Source: Serratia quinivorans (GTDB lineage: Bacteria; Pseudomonadota; Gammaproteobacteria; Enterobacterales; Enterobacteriaceae). From it: a DNA stretch of 64,000 nucleotides. The stretch covers positions 95,725-159,724 of the forward strand of contig NZ_CAMKGL010000011.1 in the NCBI RefSeq assembly GCF_946227985.1, in the 5' to 3' direction. The position numbers were made by a program, and so were the translations under genes. Below the pieces are notes generated by a model. The model saw only the letters and a program-made list of their open reading frames with translations. It was not told where the DNA came from and made no database searches. Positions 27,968 through 40,291 of the stretch are shown here, in pieces; position 1 is the stretch's first letter, and the number at the start of each line of letters is the position of its first letter.

Positions 27968-28807
27968 TCAGGCCTTCGGCTGTTGATCCAAAGGCGCGAT
28001 TTTGAAGTCGCCACGTGGCTGTGCGGTTTTGGTTTCCGGGCCAAACCAGCGATCGTAGATCTTCGCCGCTTCACCGTCTTTTTCCAGCTTGATCAACGTG
28101 TCGTTAACACTGGCGGTCAGGCGGTCTTCGCCCTTGGGAAGGCCCACCCCCTGATACTCTTTGGTAATGCTGAACGGCGATATCTCGAAATCTGCCTTTT
28201 GCGCCGCCGGCAGGTTGCCGAGCAGGCCCACCAGCTTGGCATCATCCTGAGTAATCGCCTGAACGTTGCCGTTGCGCAGGGCGACGAACGCCAGCGGAGT
28301 GTCGTCGTAAGAGATCACTTTGGCCGTCGGGTAATGTTCACGCAGGGTAATCTCCTGCACCGTGCCTTTGTCCGCGCCGATACGCAGTTTTTTGATATCT
28401 TCCGGCGTTTTCAGCACGCCTTTATGGGCGATAAATTTCTGGCCGGTAGCGAAGTACGGCACGCTGAAGTTCACTTCCTTGGCGCGCTCGTCAGTAATAG
28501 TGAAATTGGCGGCGATCAAATCGACCTTTTTCGATACCAGCAAAGGAATGCGGTTAGCCGGGTTAGTGGCACGCAGCTCCACCTTCACCCCCAACGCCTT
28601 ACCGATCGCATCGGCGACATCAACATCATAGCCCACCAGCTTTTTGCTTTGCGGATCGATATAACCGAACGGAGGATTGCTGTCGAACACCGCGATACGC
28701 ACTACGCCGGCTTTCTTGATGTCGTCGAGTTTGTCCGCATGCGCGGCACCGGTAGCGAGGCTGGTCAGGCTGGCTAACAAAGTTAAGGCCAAAACGCGAT
28801 GTTTCAT
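27968..28807 (-). CDS. Periplasmic amino-acid-binding protein of an ABC transporter
   Basis: This 279-residue family 3 solute-binding protein (SBP_bac_3) has a signal peptide MKHRVLALTLLASLTSLATGAAHA cleaved before DKLDDIKK. Typical blocks are GVVRIAVFDSNPPFGY, GYDVDVADAIGKALGV, DLIAANFTITDERA and GADKGTVQE. Arg in RIPLL and the acidic DDTPLAF region would contact the amino acid's carboxylate and amine. The spectrum (glutamate/aspartate, glutamine or a basic amino acid) cannot be fixed from sequence alone. It is first in a three-gene operon without an ATPase gene. Confidence 0.9.
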   Translation of the reverse strand: MKHRVLALTLLASLTSLATGAAHADKLDDIKKAGVVRIAVFDSNPPFGYIDPQSKKLVGYDVDVADAIGKALGVKVELRATNPANRIPLLVSKKVDLIAANFTITDERAKEVNFSVPYFATGQKFIAHKGVLKTPEDIKKLRIGADKGTVQEITLREHYPTAKVISYDDTPLAFVALRNGNVQAITQDDAKLVGLLGNLPAAQKADFEISPFSITKEYQGVGLPKGEDRLTASVNDTLIKLEKDGEAAKIYDRWFGPETKTAQPRGDFKIAPLDQQPKA

Positions 28808-28929
28808 GAGTTGCTCCTAAGGGGTTGATGTCCTGCTGGCTGCTACGCTAGCAAGACCCACTTAGGTCAGGAAATAATATAAAACGCTATATTTATAACC
28901 TTTTTGTCTTTAAGGGTTTTAAACAGCAT

Positions 28930-28954
28930 AAAGGCGCAGTCTTCTGCGCCTTTT
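28930..28954 (-). terminator. Terminator of the pst-phoU operon
   Basis: Stem AAAGGCGCAG / CTGCGCCTTT with loop TCTT (28930-28953) lies 22 bases beyond the phoU stop. On the minus strand it is followed by ATGCTGTTT, a weak T-rich tail. Confidence 0.7.
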
Positions 28955-28975
28955 AAGAGGTAACTCGAGGGGATA

Positions 28976-29710
28976 TTACTCTTGTTTCTCGTCTTTACCG
29001 TCGGAGGACAACAGCTTTTCCAGCGCATCGCCACCAATATGACGGAAGTCCTGGCCTTTCACGAAATAGAAAATAAATTCGCAGATGTTCTGGCAACGGT
29101 CACCGATACGCTCGATTGAACGGGCGCAGAACAACGCAGTCAGTACGCTGGGAATGGTGCGCGTATCTTCCATCATGTAAGTCATCAACTGACGCACGAT
29201 GCCTTCATATTCCTGATCGACCTTCCTGTCTTCGCGATAAATTCGGATCGCTTCATCCAGATCCATCCGCGCGAAGGCGTCCAGCACGTCATGCAGCATC
29301 TGCACGGTGTGGCGGCCCAGCGACTCCAGGCTGACCAACAGTGGCTGGTGCTGGTGCGAGAATTTTTCCAGCGCGGTACGGCAGATTTTATCCGCCACGT
29401 CGCCGATACGTTCCAGCTCGGAGATGGTTTTGATGATCGCCATCACCAGGCGCAGGTCGCTGGCGGTCGGCTGACGTTTGGCAATGATCCGCACACAGGC
29501 CTCGTCGATCGCCACTTCCATCATGTTGACCTTGGCATCGCCTTCGATCACCCGCTTGGCCAACTCACCGTCCTGGTTATGCATCGCGGTAATGGCGTCG
29601 GTCAGTTGCTGCTCCACCAGCCCGCCCATGGTCAACACCTGGGTGCGGATGTGCTCAAGTTCTGCGTTGAACTGGCCGGAAATGTGTTTATTTAAATTCA
29701 GGTTATCCAT
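28976..29710 (-). CDS. phoU: Phosphate-specific transport accessory protein PhoU
   Basis: PhoU is a peripheral cytoplasmic protein that links Pst transporter state to PhoR, keeping PhoB inactive when phosphate is plentiful. The 244-residue, all-helical protein has two PhoU repeats with metal-binding motifs such as ERIGDVADK and ERIGDRCQN. The ATG at 29710 ([18 protein letters not shown]) is the E. coli-like start. It is the last gene of pstSCAB-phoU, 11 bases after pstB. Confidence 0.98.
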   Translation of the reverse strand: MDNLNLNKHISGQFNAELEHIRTQVLTMGGLVEQQLTDAITAMHNQDGELAKRVIEGDAKVNMMEVAIDEACVRIIAKRQPTASDLRLVMAIIKTISELERIGDVADKICRTALEKFSHQHQPLLVSLESLGRHTVQMLHDVLDAFARMDLDEAIRIYREDRKVDQEYEGIVRQLMTYMMEDTRTIPSVLTALFCARSIERIGDRCQNICEFIFYFVKGQDFRHIGGDALEKLLSSDGKDEKQE

Positions 29711-29721
29711 GATGCATCCTA

Positions 29722-30546
<825 letters not shown>

Positions 30547-31437
30547 TTATGAATGCTTTTGCTTGGCGAAAACTACGCGCGCCAAGATATTCAGTACCAG
30601 TACACACAGGGTAATCAACAGCACCCCGGCCCAGGCCAGCTCTTGCCATTCGGCGAACGGGCTCATGGCGAATTTGAAAATGGTCACCGGCAGGTTGGCG
30701 ATCGGCTGCATCAGATCGGTGCTCCAGAACTGATTCGACAGCGAGGTAAACAGCAGCGGTGCGGTTTCCCCGGCGATACGTGCAATCGCCAGCAGCACGC
30801 CGGTGATAATGCCGGAAACCGAGGCCTTCAGCGTGATGGCCGAAATCATGCGCCATTTCGGCGTACCCAGCGCGTAAGCCGCCTCACGCAGCGTATCCGG
30901 CACCAGTTTCAGCATGTTTTCAGTCGTTCGAATCACGATTGGCACCTGCAACAGCGCCAGTGCAATGATCCCGGCCCAGCCGGAGAAGTGCTGCATCTTC
31001 GCCACCACGATGGTGTAGACGAACAGGCCCACGACGATCGACGGTGCCGATAACAGGATGTCGTTAATAAAGCGGATGACTTCCGCCAGCCAGGATTTAC
31101 GGCCGTATTCTGCCAGGTAAATGCCGGCCATAATGCCCAGCGGCGTGCCGAATACCGTCGCCCACATGATAAGCAGCCCGCTACCGGCGATGGCGTTAGC
31201 CAGGCCGCCACCCGCGGTGTTCGGCGGCGGGGTCATTTCGGTGAACAGCGCCAGCGACATGCCGTCGATGCCTTTGGTCACGGTGGAAAACAGGATCCAC
31301 ACCAGCCAGAACAGGCCAAACACCATGGTCGCCATCGACAAGAACAGTGCCAGACGGTTTTTCTGACGGCGCCAGGCCTGCATTTTGCGACGGCTTTCCA
31401 ACAGCGCCAGGTTGTTTTGCATTTCCATAGTCGCCAC
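30547..31437 (-). CDS. pstA: Phosphate ABC transporter permease PstA
   Basis: PstA is one of the two membrane subunits of the phosphate importer. The 296 residues equal the E. coli length and contain six hydrophobic segments, with the coupling helix in [21 protein letters not shown]. The start is a GTG at 31437 aligned with the E. coli start, one base after the pstC stop; an ATG three codons downstream is the alternative. Its N-terminal cytoplasmic segment ([15 protein letters not shown]) is conserved. Confidence 0.97.
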   Translation of the reverse strand: MATMEMQNNLALLESRRKMQAWRRQKNRLALFLSMATMVFGLFWLVWILFSTVTKGIDGMSLALFTEMTPPPNTAGGGLANAIAGSGLLIMWATVFGTPLGIMAGIYLAEYGRKSWLAEVIRFINDILLSAPSIVVGLFVYTIVVAKMQHFSGWAGIIALALLQVPIVIRTTENMLKLVPDTLREAAYALGTPKWRMISAITLKASVSGIITGVLLAIARIAGETAPLLFTSLSNQFWSTDLMQPIANLPVTIFKFAMSPFAEWQELAWAGVLLITLCVLVLNILARVVFAKQKHS

Positions 31438-31438
31438 G

Positions 31439-32395
31439 TTAGCGTCCCTCCTTCTTGGCCAGACGCATTACCATCAACTTCGACAGCGCCAGGACGATAA
31501 AGGTGATAACAAACAGGATCAGGCCCAGCTCCATCAACGCTGCGGTGTGAACCCCAGACTCCGCTTCGGCGAATTCGTTGGCCAGCGCAGAGGTAATACT
31601 GTTGCCCGGCATATACAGTGAGGCACTGTCGAGCTGGTAGGTGTTACCGATGATAAAGGTCACCGCCATGGTTTCCCCCAGCGCGCGGCCCAACCCCAGC
31701 ATCACACCACCAATCACGCCATTCTTGGTAAACGGCAGCACGATACGCCAGATCACTTCCCAGGTGGTGCAGCCGATGCCATAGGCCGACTCTTTCATCA
31801 TCACCGGGGTCTGTTCGAACACATCGCGCATCACGGCGGCGATGTAAGGAATAATCATAATCGCCAGGATCACCCCGGCAGCCAGAATACCGATACCAAA
31901 CGCCGGGCCAGAGAACAACTCACCGACAATCGGAATGCCGGACAGCACATCACCAACCGGAGTCTGGAAATATTCGGCAAACAGCGGAGCAAACACGAAC
32001 AGGCCCCACATGCCGTAAACGATACTTGGGATTGCCGCCAGCAGTTCAATGGCGATACCCAGTGGGCGTCGCAGCCAGTTTGGCGCCAGCTCAGTCAGGA
32101 ACAGGGCAATACCAAAGCTGACGGGTACGGCGATAATCAGAGCGATCAGCGAGGTCACTACGGTGCCGTAGATGGGCACCAGCGCACCGAACTGTTCGGC
32201 AGGCGCGTCCCACTCTTTGGTCCACAGGAAGGAGAAGCCGAACTTCTGGATGCTCGGCCAGGAGGCGAAGATCAGCGAAACAATAATGCCGCCCAGCAAC
32301 AATAGGGTAATCAGCGCTGCCAGTTTAACCAGCGCGCTGAAGATGACGTCACCATTTTTACTCGGTGCTTTCATGGTCGGCTTGTACTCAGCCAT
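31439..32395 (-). CDS. pstC: Phosphate ABC transporter permease PstC
   Basis: PstC forms the phosphate channel with PstA in the inner membrane. The 318 residues have about six transmembrane segments with conserved blocks [34 protein letters not shown] and [17 protein letters not shown]. It lies 91 bases after pstS, a gap holding a strong hairpin that probably reduces read-through into the permease genes. Confidence 0.98.
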   Translation of the reverse strand: MAEYKPTMKAPSKNGDVIFSALVKLAALITLLLLGGIIVSLIFASWPSIQKFGFSFLWTKEWDAPAEQFGALVPIYGTVVTSLIALIIAVPVSFGIALFLTELAPNWLRRPLGIAIELLAAIPSIVYGMWGLFVFAPLFAEYFQTPVGDVLSGIPIVGELFSGPAFGIGILAAGVILAIMIIPYIAAVMRDVFEQTPVMMKESAYGIGCTTWEVIWRIVLPFTKNGVIGGVMLGLGRALGETMAVTFIIGNTYQLDSASLYMPGNSITSALANEFAEAESGVHTAALMELGLILFVITFIVLALSKLMVMRLAKKEGR

Positions 32396-32455
32396 AGATT
32401 ACTCTCTGTTTTAACCCTGGCAGGCCCAACATAGTCAGACCCTGAAAAACTGAGT

Positions 32456-32479
32456 GGGGCGCGCCGAATCACGCGCCCC
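32456..32479 (-). other. Intercistronic hairpin between pstS and pstC
   Basis: Stem GGGGCGCG (32456-32463) / CGCGCCCC (32472-32479) with an eight-base loop lies directly after the pstS stop, without a T-run. It fits differential expression of the abundant PstS over the membrane subunits. Confidence 0.7.
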
Positions 32480-32486
32480 TGCGTTG

Positions 32487-33527
32487 TTAGTACAGCGCTT
32501 TACCGGAACTGTCTTTTACGTTGGTTTTCCATGCTGCACGCACCTGCTCGACAACTTCTTTCGGCAGAGTGGCGTAATCCAGGTCATTAGCCTGCTTGGC
32601 GCCCGTTTTGTACGCCCAGTCAAAGAACTTCAGCACTTCGGTGCCCTGAGCCGGGTTTTTCTGCTCTTTGTGCACCAGGATGAAGGTGGTGGAGGTGATT
32701 GGCCAGGCGTTGTCGCCTTTCTGGTCAGTCAGGTCCTGTGCGAAGGTCTTGCTCCAGTCCACGCCTTTGGCAGCGGCGCTGAAGCTCTCTTCTGTCGGGC
32801 TAACCGCTTTGCCATCGGCAGAAATCAGCTTGGTGTAAGCCAGGTTGTTCTGCTTGGCGTAAGCATATTCCACGTAGCCGATAGAGCCTGGCAGACGCTG
32901 TACGAAGGCTGCGATACCGTCGTTACCCTTGCCGCCCAGACCGGTTGGCCAGTTAACGGTAGAGCCTGCGCCGATTTTCTCTTTCCACTGCGCGTTGGCT
33001 TTAGACAGGTAGCTGGTGAACACGAACGAGGTGCCTGAACCATCAGCACGACGGACAACGGCAATGTTCTGATCCGGCAGTTTGACGCCTGGGTTCAACT
33101 TGGTGATCGCCGGGTCGTTCCATTTCTTCACGTTACCCAGGTAGATATCGCCCAGAGTTTTACCGTCCAGGGTCAGTTCACCGGATTTGATGCCCGGGAT
33201 GTTAACCGCCAGTACCACGCCACCGATCACGGTAGGGAACTGGAACAGACCATCAGCAGCCAGTTTTTCGTCAGTCAACGGTGCGTCAGAAGCACCAAAG
33301 TCAACGGTGTTGGCAATGATTTGCTTCACGCCGCCAGAAGAGCCGATGCCCTGATAGTTAACTTTGTTGCCAGTTTCTTTCTGATAAGAATCTGCCCACT
33401 TGGCATAAACCGGAGCGGGGAATGTCGCACCTGCACCGGTCAGGCTAGCAGCAGCGAACGCGGACACGGCGGTCAGGGAGAAAGTCGCTGCCACAATACT
33501 GGCGACGGTGGTACGCATCAGTTTCAT
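32487..33527 (-). CDS. pstS: Periplasmic phosphate-binding protein PstS
   Basis: PstS captures inorganic phosphate in the periplasm for the PstCAB importer. The 346-residue precursor has a signal peptide (residues 1-25, ending VSAFA) and mature [18 protein letters not shown]. Phosphate-binding blocks [16 protein letters not shown] and RADGSGTSF are intact. The ATG at 33527 gives the E. coli start MKLMRTTVA; an upstream extension to 33551 is not supported. It heads the operon, 79 bases from a tandem Pho box. Confidence 0.98.
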   Translation of the reverse strand: MKLMRTTVASIVAATFSLTAVSAFAAASLTGAGATFPAPVYAKWADSYQKETGNKVNYQGIGSSGGVKQIIANTVDFGASDAPLTDEKLAADGLFQFPTVIGGVVLAVNIPGIKSGELTLDGKTLGDIYLGNVKKWNDPAITKLNPGVKLPDQNIAVVRRADGSGTSFVFTSYLSKANAQWKEKIGAGSTVNWPTGLGGKGNDGIAAFVQRLPGSIGYVEYAYAKQNNLAYTKLISADGKAVSPTEESFSAAAKGVDWSKTFAQDLTDQKGDNAWPITSTTFILVHKEQKNPAQGTEVLKFFDWAYKTGAKQANDLDYATLPKEVVEQVRAAWKTNVKDSSGKALY

Positions 33528-33605
33528 AATCCCTCCTAATGGGATATTCAAAAATCGACTTCAAGTCGTTTTCATCAGAGTAAGTATTGCTGCAGGAGGG
33601 AAAAT

Positions 33606-33645
33606 AGGACAGTTTGGTGACAGTAAAATGTACGAAATATGACAG
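33606..33645 (-). promoter_or_regulatory. Tandem Pho boxes (four phased PhoB half-sites) of pstS
   Basis: Read on the minus strand, CTGTCAT, CGTACAT, CTGTCAC and CTGTCCT recur at exactly 11-bp steps (33639, 33628, 33617, 33606), each separated by four AT-rich bases. This is the PhoB direct-repeat pattern and amounts to two adjacent Pho boxes upstream of pstS. It predicts induction by PhoB~P on phosphate limitation. The -10 element was not assigned. Confidence 0.9.
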
Positions 33646-33818
33646 TTATATTACAACGCAAGTATCGTGATAAGTATTCATTTAAAATCAGTCAATTAAA
33701 GATAAAAACACTCAGTAATTAATCAATAAAAAAACCCGTTCCAACTCACCTATCCGCTTGAATATGACAACTTTTATCCCTGCTGTCGCACCATTGTCAT
33801 ATTTGCTACAGCCATGAA

Positions 33819-33850
33819 AAAAGCCGGCACTGCGGCCGGCTTTTAGAGAT
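33819..33850 (-). terminator. Terminator of glmS
   Basis: Stem AAAAGCCGGC / GCCGGCTTTT (33819-33828, 33835-33844) with six-base loop. On the minus strand it is followed by a T-run (CTTTTTTC), 20 bases past the glmS stop. Confidence 0.9.
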
Positions 33851-33863
33851 TAACAGAAGCGAG

Positions 33864-35693
33864 TTACTCTACCGTGACAGACTTCGCCAGGTTACGCGGC
33901 TGGTCAACGTCGGTGCCTTTGATCAGCGCTACGTGGTAAGACAGCAGCTGCAACGGCACGGTGTAGAAGATCGGTGCCACAATTTCTTCGACGTGCGGCA
34001 ACGGGATGATAGTCATACCTTCGCTGCTGACGAAACCAGCATCCTGATCGGCGAACACGTACAGTTGGCCACCGCGCGCGCGCACTTCTTCAATGTTGGA
34101 CTTCAGCTTTTCCAACAGTTCGTTGTTCGGCGCTACCACGATCACCGGCATATCGGCATCGATCAACGCCAACGGGCCATGCTTTAGCTCACCGGCCGCA
34201 TAGGCCTCTGCGTGAATATAGGAGATCTCTTTGAGCTTCAGTGCGCCTTCCATAGCAATCGGGTACTGATCGCCACGGCCGAGGAACAACGCGTGATGCT
34301 TGTCGGAGAAGCCTTCCGCCAGCGCTTCAATGTTTTTGTCCAGCGACAGCATCTGCTCGATACGCGCCGGCAACGCCTGCAGGCCGTGCACGATTTCATG
34401 CTCAACGCTTTCCGCCATGCCTTTCAGACGACCCAAACGCGCCACCAGCATCAACAGCACCGCAAGCTGGGTAGTAAATGCCTTGGTGGAGGCAACACCA
34501 ATTTCGGTGCCAGCTTTGGTCATCAATGCCAGATCGGATTCACGTACCAGTGAAGAACCGGCCACGTTGCACACGGCTAACGAACCGAGGTAACCCAGCT
34601 CCTTCGACAGGCGCAGTGCCGCCAGCGTATCGGCAGTTTCACCGGACTGCGACAAGGTGATGATCAGACTGCCCGGACGCACGGCAGATTTGCGATAGCG
34701 AAATTCTGACGCGATTTCCACGTCGCAAGGCACGCCGGCCAGCGATTCGAACCAATAGCGGGCAACCATGCCGGAGTGGTAAGACGTCCCACAGGCAATG
34801 ATTTGCACGTGCTGCACCTTCGCCAACAATTCGTCGGCACGCGGGCCCAGCTCGCTCAGGTTGATTTGGCCATGGCTGAAACGCCCTTCCAGGGTGTTCT
34901 TCAGCGCCAGCGGCTGTTCGTAGATCTCTTTTTGCATGTAGTGGCGGTAAGCGCCTTTGTCACCGGCGTCGTACTGTACCTGAGATTCGATTTCAGGACG
35001 CTCAACGGCGTTGCCCTGCTTATCGAAAATGTTGACGGTGCGGCGAGTCATCTCCACCACATCACCTTCTTCCAGGAAGATAAAGCGGCGGGTTACCGGC
35101 AACAATGCCAGTTGATCGGAAGCCAGGAAGTTTTCACCCACGCCACGGCCGATAACCAGTGGGCTGCCGGAACGCGCAGCCACCAGCACACTAGGGTCGC
35201 GGCTGTCCATCACCACGGTGCCGTATGCGCCACGCAACTGAGGGATCACGCGCTGAACCACTTCCAGTAAGGTGCCCCCCTGGCGCTGTTCCCAATGCAC
35301 CAGGTGAGCAATCACCTCGGTATCGGTTTCAGAGCTGAAGTGATAACCGCGTTCGATCAGCAATTCACGCAGCGGTTCGTGGTTTTCGATGATACCGTTA
35401 TGCACCACAGTAATGTAATCAGAAACATGCGGGTGCGCGTTAGCTTCGGTAGGTTCACCGTGCGTTGCCCAGCGAGTGTGAGCAATACCGGTGCCACCAT
35501 GCAATTCATGTTGTTCAGCGGCTTCGGCCAATTTATTGACTTTGCCTACGCGGCGTAAGCGGCTGACGTTGCCTTCAGCATCCACCACCGCCAAACCGGC
35601 TGAGTCGTAGCCACGGTATTCAAGACGGCGTAACCCTTCCAACAGAATCTCTGCTATATCACGTTGCGCTACTGCGCCTACAATTCCACACAT
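33864..35693 (-). CDS. glmS: Glutamine--fructose-6-phosphate aminotransferase (isomerising)
   Basis: GlmS makes glucosamine 6-phosphate from fructose 6-phosphate and glutamine, the first step of UDP-GlcNAc synthesis. It has 609 residues as in E. coli. After Met removal Cys1 ([10 protein letters not shown]) is the class II amidotransferase nucleophile; the synthase half has two SIS domains with [19 protein letters not shown] and the C-terminal [13 protein letters not shown]. It lies 154 bases after glmU, in the glmUS arrangement that in E. coli is controlled after transcription by GlmZ. Confidence 0.99.
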   Translation of the reverse strand: MCGIVGAVAQRDIAEILLEGLRRLEYRGYDSAGLAVVDAEGNVSRLRRVGKVNKLAEAAEQHELHGGTGIAHTRWATHGEPTEANAHPHVSDYITVVHNGIIENHEPLRELLIERGYHFSSETDTEVIAHLVHWEQRQGGTLLEVVQRVIPQLRGAYGTVVMDSRDPSVLVAARSGSPLVIGRGVGENFLASDQLALLPVTRRFIFLEEGDVVEMTRRTVNIFDKQGNAVERPEIESQVQYDAGDKGAYRHYMQKEIYEQPLALKNTLEGRFSHGQINLSELGPRADELLAKVQHVQIIACGTSYHSGMVARYWFESLAGVPCDVEIASEFRYRKSAVRPGSLIITLSQSGETADTLAALRLSKELGYLGSLAVCNVAGSSLVRESDLALMTKAGTEIGVASTKAFTTQLAVLLMLVARLGRLKGMAESVEHEIVHGLQALPARIEQMLSLDKNIEALAEGFSDKHHALFLGRGDQYPIAMEGALKLKEISYIHAEAYAAGELKHGPLALIDADMPVIVVAPNNELLEKLKSNIEEVRARGGQLYVFADQDAGFVSSEGMTIIPLPHVEEIVAPIFYTVPLQLLSYHVALIKGTDVDQPRNLAKSVTVE

Positions 35694-35809
35694 CAGTTGT
35701 ATTCCTAATTAAACGCCTTTCGGGGCGCTTTCGATGTCTTGACCTGATTTTGCCGGTTTTTACCGTGCGTCCCCGAGCCTGTAGATGGTGGGGATTATTA
35801 TGTTTTGTA

Positions 35810-35832
35810 TTGGGTTCTTAAGCAGAACCCAA
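35810..35832 (-). other. Hairpin after glmU in the glmU-glmS spacer
   Basis: A perfect 9-bp stem (TTGGGTTCT / AGAACCCAA) with a TAAGC loop begins 15 bases after the glmU stop, without a T-run. In E. coli the glmUS message is cleaved by RNase E near the glmU stop, and this stem may mark the equivalent processing region. Confidence 0.5.
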
Positions 35833-35847
35833 CGCAAAACACACGGG

Positions 35848-37218
35848 TTACTTCTTCTTGGTTGGACGCTGCCAGCCTTGAATATGCACCTGCTTGACGC
35901 GGCTCAGCACCAGTTCATCCTCGCCGATATCACGGGTCACCGTAGTGCCTGCGGCAATGGTAGAACCTTTGCCGACAGACACTGGCGCCACCAGTTGGGT
36001 GTCGGAACCGACGAACACGCCGTCGCCGATAATGGTTTTATGCTTATTGGCGCCATCATAGTTACAGGTGATGGTACCGGCGCCAATATTCACATCATCG
36101 CCAATCTCGGCATCACCCAGGTAGCTCAGATGGCCCGCTTTAGAACCTTTGCCCAAACGCGCCTTTTTCATTTCGACGAAGTTGCCGACATGGGCACCCA
36201 CCGCCAGCTCAGCGCCAGGACGCAAGCGGGCAAAGGGACCCACGGTGCATTCAGCTGCCAGCACGGCATCTTCCAGCACGCTGTACGGGCTGATTTCGCA
36301 GTCATCGCCGATCACGCAGTTTTTCAACACGCAGCCGGCACCGATTTTCACTCGATCCCCGAGCTTGACCGTGCCTTCAATAATGACGTTGACATCAATA
36401 GAGATGTCACGGCCGTGCACAAGTTCCCCGCGCAGGTCAAAACGCGCCGGATCCAGCAGCATTACGCCGGCCAACAGTAATTTTTCAGACTGTTCTGCCT
36501 GATAGATACGCTCAAGCCGCGACAGTTGCAGACGGTTATTCACGCCTTCCACTTCACTCAGGCGTGATGGATGCACGGCTTCAATTTTCTTGCCGTCGGC
36601 ATGGGCCAGCGCAATGATATCGGTGATGTAGAATTCACCCTGTGCGTTGTTGTTGTTCAGCATCCCCAACCAGCGTTTGAGATCGCGGCCGTTGGCCACC
36701 AGGATACCGGTGTTGATTTCATTGATTTGGCGCTGGGCTTCGCTGGCATCTTTATGCTCAACAATCCCCACCACCTGGTCGTTCTCACGCACGATACGAC
36801 CGTAACCGCTCGGGTCAGCCAGCTTCACCGTCAGCAGGCCAATGCCGCCCTGTGGCTTCGCGGCCATCAGACGCTGCAAAGTATCGACAGAAATCAGCGG
36901 GACGTCACCGTACAGCATCAGCACGTCTTCATCATCGGCAAAATGCGGTGCAGCCTGCTGCATGGCATGGCCGGTACCCAATTGCTCGGCCTGCAGCACC
37001 CAGTTCAGTGCACCGTCGGTCAGGGTATTTTTCAGCAAGTCGCCGCCATGGCCGTACACCAGATGGACGTTTTTCGCGCCCAGTTTCATCGCGGCATCAA
37101 TGACGTGCTGCACCATCGGCTTTCCGGCCAACGGATGTAACACCTTGGGAAGATCGGAATACATGCGTGTTCCCTTGCCCGCGGCGAGGATCACCACACT
37201 CATTGCGCTGTTCGACAT
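35848..37218 (-). CDS. glmU: Bifunctional UDP-N-acetylglucosamine pyrophosphorylase / glucosamine-1-phosphate N-acetyltransferase
   Basis: GlmU performs the last two steps to UDP-GlcNAc, the precursor of peptidoglycan and lipid A. The N-terminal uridyltransferase has [18 protein letters not shown] near residue 13 and YGDVPLI; the C-terminal half is a left-handed beta-helix of hexapeptide repeats with [28 protein letters not shown]. The ATG at 37218 gives 456 residues as in E. coli; a TTG two codons upstream is rejected. It is upstream of glmS and downstream of atpC, as in other enterobacteria. Confidence 0.98.
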   Translation of the reverse strand: MSNSAMSVVILAAGKGTRMYSDLPKVLHPLAGKPMVQHVIDAAMKLGAKNVHLVYGHGGDLLKNTLTDGALNWVLQAEQLGTGHAMQQAAPHFADDEDVLMLYGDVPLISVDTLQRLMAAKPQGGIGLLTVKLADPSGYGRIVRENDQVVGIVEHKDASEAQRQINEINTGILVANGRDLKRWLGMLNNNNAQGEFYITDIIALAHADGKKIEAVHPSRLSEVEGVNNRLQLSRLERIYQAEQSEKLLLAGVMLLDPARFDLRGELVHGRDISIDVNVIIEGTVKLGDRVKIGAGCVLKNCVIGDDCEISPYSVLEDAVLAAECTVGPFARLRPGAELAVGAHVGNFVEMKKARLGKGSKAGHLSYLGDAEIGDDVNIGAGTITCNYDGANKHKTIIGDGVFVGSDTQLVAPVSVGKGSTIAAGTTVTRDIGEDELVLSRVKQVHIQGWQRPTKKK

Positions 37219-37450
37219 AAGCAACCTGATAACTCCATTTTAATAGACGAAAGTAGAACCGTTCTGTGTCGATATTACTACATATTTCTCTGCACGAACC
37301 CGGCTCAGGCCTTGGGGCACTAGGCACGCCGAAGTTAACGTTCTGGTAACCCGACGCCGGGGATAACTGTCGGCGATCGGCGACATTTCCAGCCTCTATT
37401 GAAGGTTATACCTCACAATGCCTGCCGGGGTATCAGGCTTATTTTAAAAC

Positions 37451-37480
37451 AAAAAAAAAGCGACCCAATAGGCCGCTTTC
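37451..37480 (-). terminator. Terminator of the atp operon
   Basis: On the minus strand AAAGCGGCC-TATTG-GGTCGCTTT forms a 9-bp stem with one mismatch and is followed by a run of nine T residues, 35 bases after the atpC stop. Confidence 0.92.
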
Positions 37481-37514
37481 TTAATTTTGGCTGCGTTATG
37501 CACGCGCCAAAATA

Positions 37515-37934
37515 TTACATCGATCTTCTGGTGAGTTCGATAACGCGCAGTTTTGCGATCGCTTTCGCCAGTTCTGCAGATGCCTGAGCATAGTCGACAT
37601 CGCCATGAGAGCTACTGATATGTTCTTCAGCTTTACGCTTAGCTTCCAGCGCTCTCGCTTCGTCGAGGTCCGTTCCACGGATAGCAGTGTCAGCCAACAC
37701 GGTGACCACGCTCGGTTGTACCTCAAGGATACCGCCGGACAGGTAGATGAACTCTTCTTCACCGTGTTGTTTAACAATACGCACCATGCCAGGCTTGATG
37801 GCAGTCAGCAGCGGCGCATGACCAGGGAAAATCCCCAGTTCGCCTTCGCTACCTGTCACCTGGATCTTTTGCACCAGGCCGGAAAACATATGTTTTTCCG
37901 CGCTGACTACATCCAGATGGTAAGTCATAGCCAT
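37515..37934 (-). CDS. atpC: ATP synthase F1 subunit epsilon
   Basis: Epsilon is a central-stalk subunit of F1 that inhibits ATP hydrolysis. The 139 residues match E. coli: an N-terminal beta-sandwich ([36 protein letters not shown]) and a C-terminal helical hairpin ([18 protein letters not shown]). It is the last gene of the operon, 20 bases after atpD. Confidence 0.98.
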   Translation of the reverse strand: MAMTYHLDVVSAEKHMFSGLVQKIQVTGSEGELGIFPGHAPLLTAIKPGMVRIVKQHGEEEFIYLSGGILEVQPSVVTVLADTAIRGTDLDEARALEAKRKAEEHISSSHGDVDYAQASAELAKAIAKLRVIELTRRSM

Positions 37935-37954
37935 ATCACCCTCCTCTCAAGACG

Positions 37955-39364
<1,410 letters not shown>

Positions 39365-39369
39365 CTAGC

Positions 39370-40233
39370 TTAAACCGCGGAGGCTCCCGAAACGATCTCG
39401 GTGAGTTCCTGAGTGATGCTGGCCTGACGAGCCTTGTTGTATACCAACTGCAGCTCTTTGATCAGGCTACCGCCGTTATCGGTTGCGGCTTTCATCGCTA
39501 CCATTCGTGCGGCCTGCTCGCTGGCCAGGTTTTCCACGACGCCCTGATAAACCTGAGATTCCACATAGCGACGCAGCAAGGTATCAAGCAGCACTTTTGG
39601 ATCGGGTTCATACAGGTAATCCCAAGATTTTTTCTTCAGCTCACCGTCTTCGGCAGGCGGCAACGGCAGCAGCTGAACGATCTGTGGTTCTTGGGACATC
39701 GTATTGATAAATTTGTTACTGACAATGTACAGCTTGTCCAAACGACCTTCGTCGTAGGCTTGCAGCATCACTTTCACCGGTCCGATCAGCTCCGACAGGG
39801 AAGGGTTATCCCCCATGCCGGTGACCTGGGCAACCACGTTGCCACCCACGGAACCAAAGAAAGAAGCGGCTTTAGAGCCAATCAGTGCCAAATCAGTTTC
39901 GACACCTTTTTCGGACCAGCCTTTCATCTCTGCCAACAGCCGCTTGAACAGGTTAATGTTCAAGCCACCACAGAGACCACGGTCAGTAGACACCACCAGA
40001 TACCCGACGCGCTTAACATCACGCTCATCCAGGTACGGGTGCTTATATTCCAGATTACCCAACGCAAGGTGACCAATCACTTTGCGCATGGTCTCTGCAT
40101 AAGGACGGCTGGCCGCCATGCGTTCCTGCGATTTACGCATTTTGGAGGCGGCGACCATTTCCATCGCTTTAGTGATCTTTTGCGTGTTTTGCACGCTCGC
40201 GATCTTACTACGTATCTCTTTTGCGCCGGCCAT
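39370..40233 (-). CDS. atpG: ATP synthase F1 subunit gamma
   Basis: Gamma is the rotating shaft inside the alpha3beta3 ring. The 287 residues start [32 protein letters not shown] and end [18 protein letters not shown]...SGASAV, the paired N- and C-terminal helices that form the coiled-coil. It lies between atpA (58-base gap) and atpD (32-base gap). Confidence 0.98.
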   Translation of the reverse strand: MAGAKEIRSKIASVQNTQKITKAMEMVAASKMRKSQERMAASRPYAETMRKVIGHLALGNLEYKHPYLDERDVKRVGYLVVSTDRGLCGGLNINLFKRLLAEMKGWSEKGVETDLALIGSKAASFFGSVGGNVVAQVTGMGDNPSLSELIGPVKVMLQAYDEGRLDKLYIVSNKFINTMSQEPQIVQLLPLPPAEDGELKKKSWDYLYEPDPKVLLDTLLRRYVESQVYQGVVENLASEQAARMVAMKAATDNGGSLIKELQLVYNKARQASITQELTEIVSGASAV

Positions 40234-40291
40234 GTCTGCTTCTCCTCATTGCCAGACGGCCTGCTGTCTTTCAACTGCAGGCCGCTGAGCG

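Larger units (their letters stand above)
33528..33863. promoter_or_regulatory. pstS promoter region and glmS 3' flank
   Basis: This 336-base gene-free stretch holds the four phased Pho half-sites (33606-33645), a second weaker pair of half-site-like sequences around 33764-33800, and the glmS terminator (33819-33844). It is AT-rich from 33640 to 33740. No small gene was found. Confidence 0.85.
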
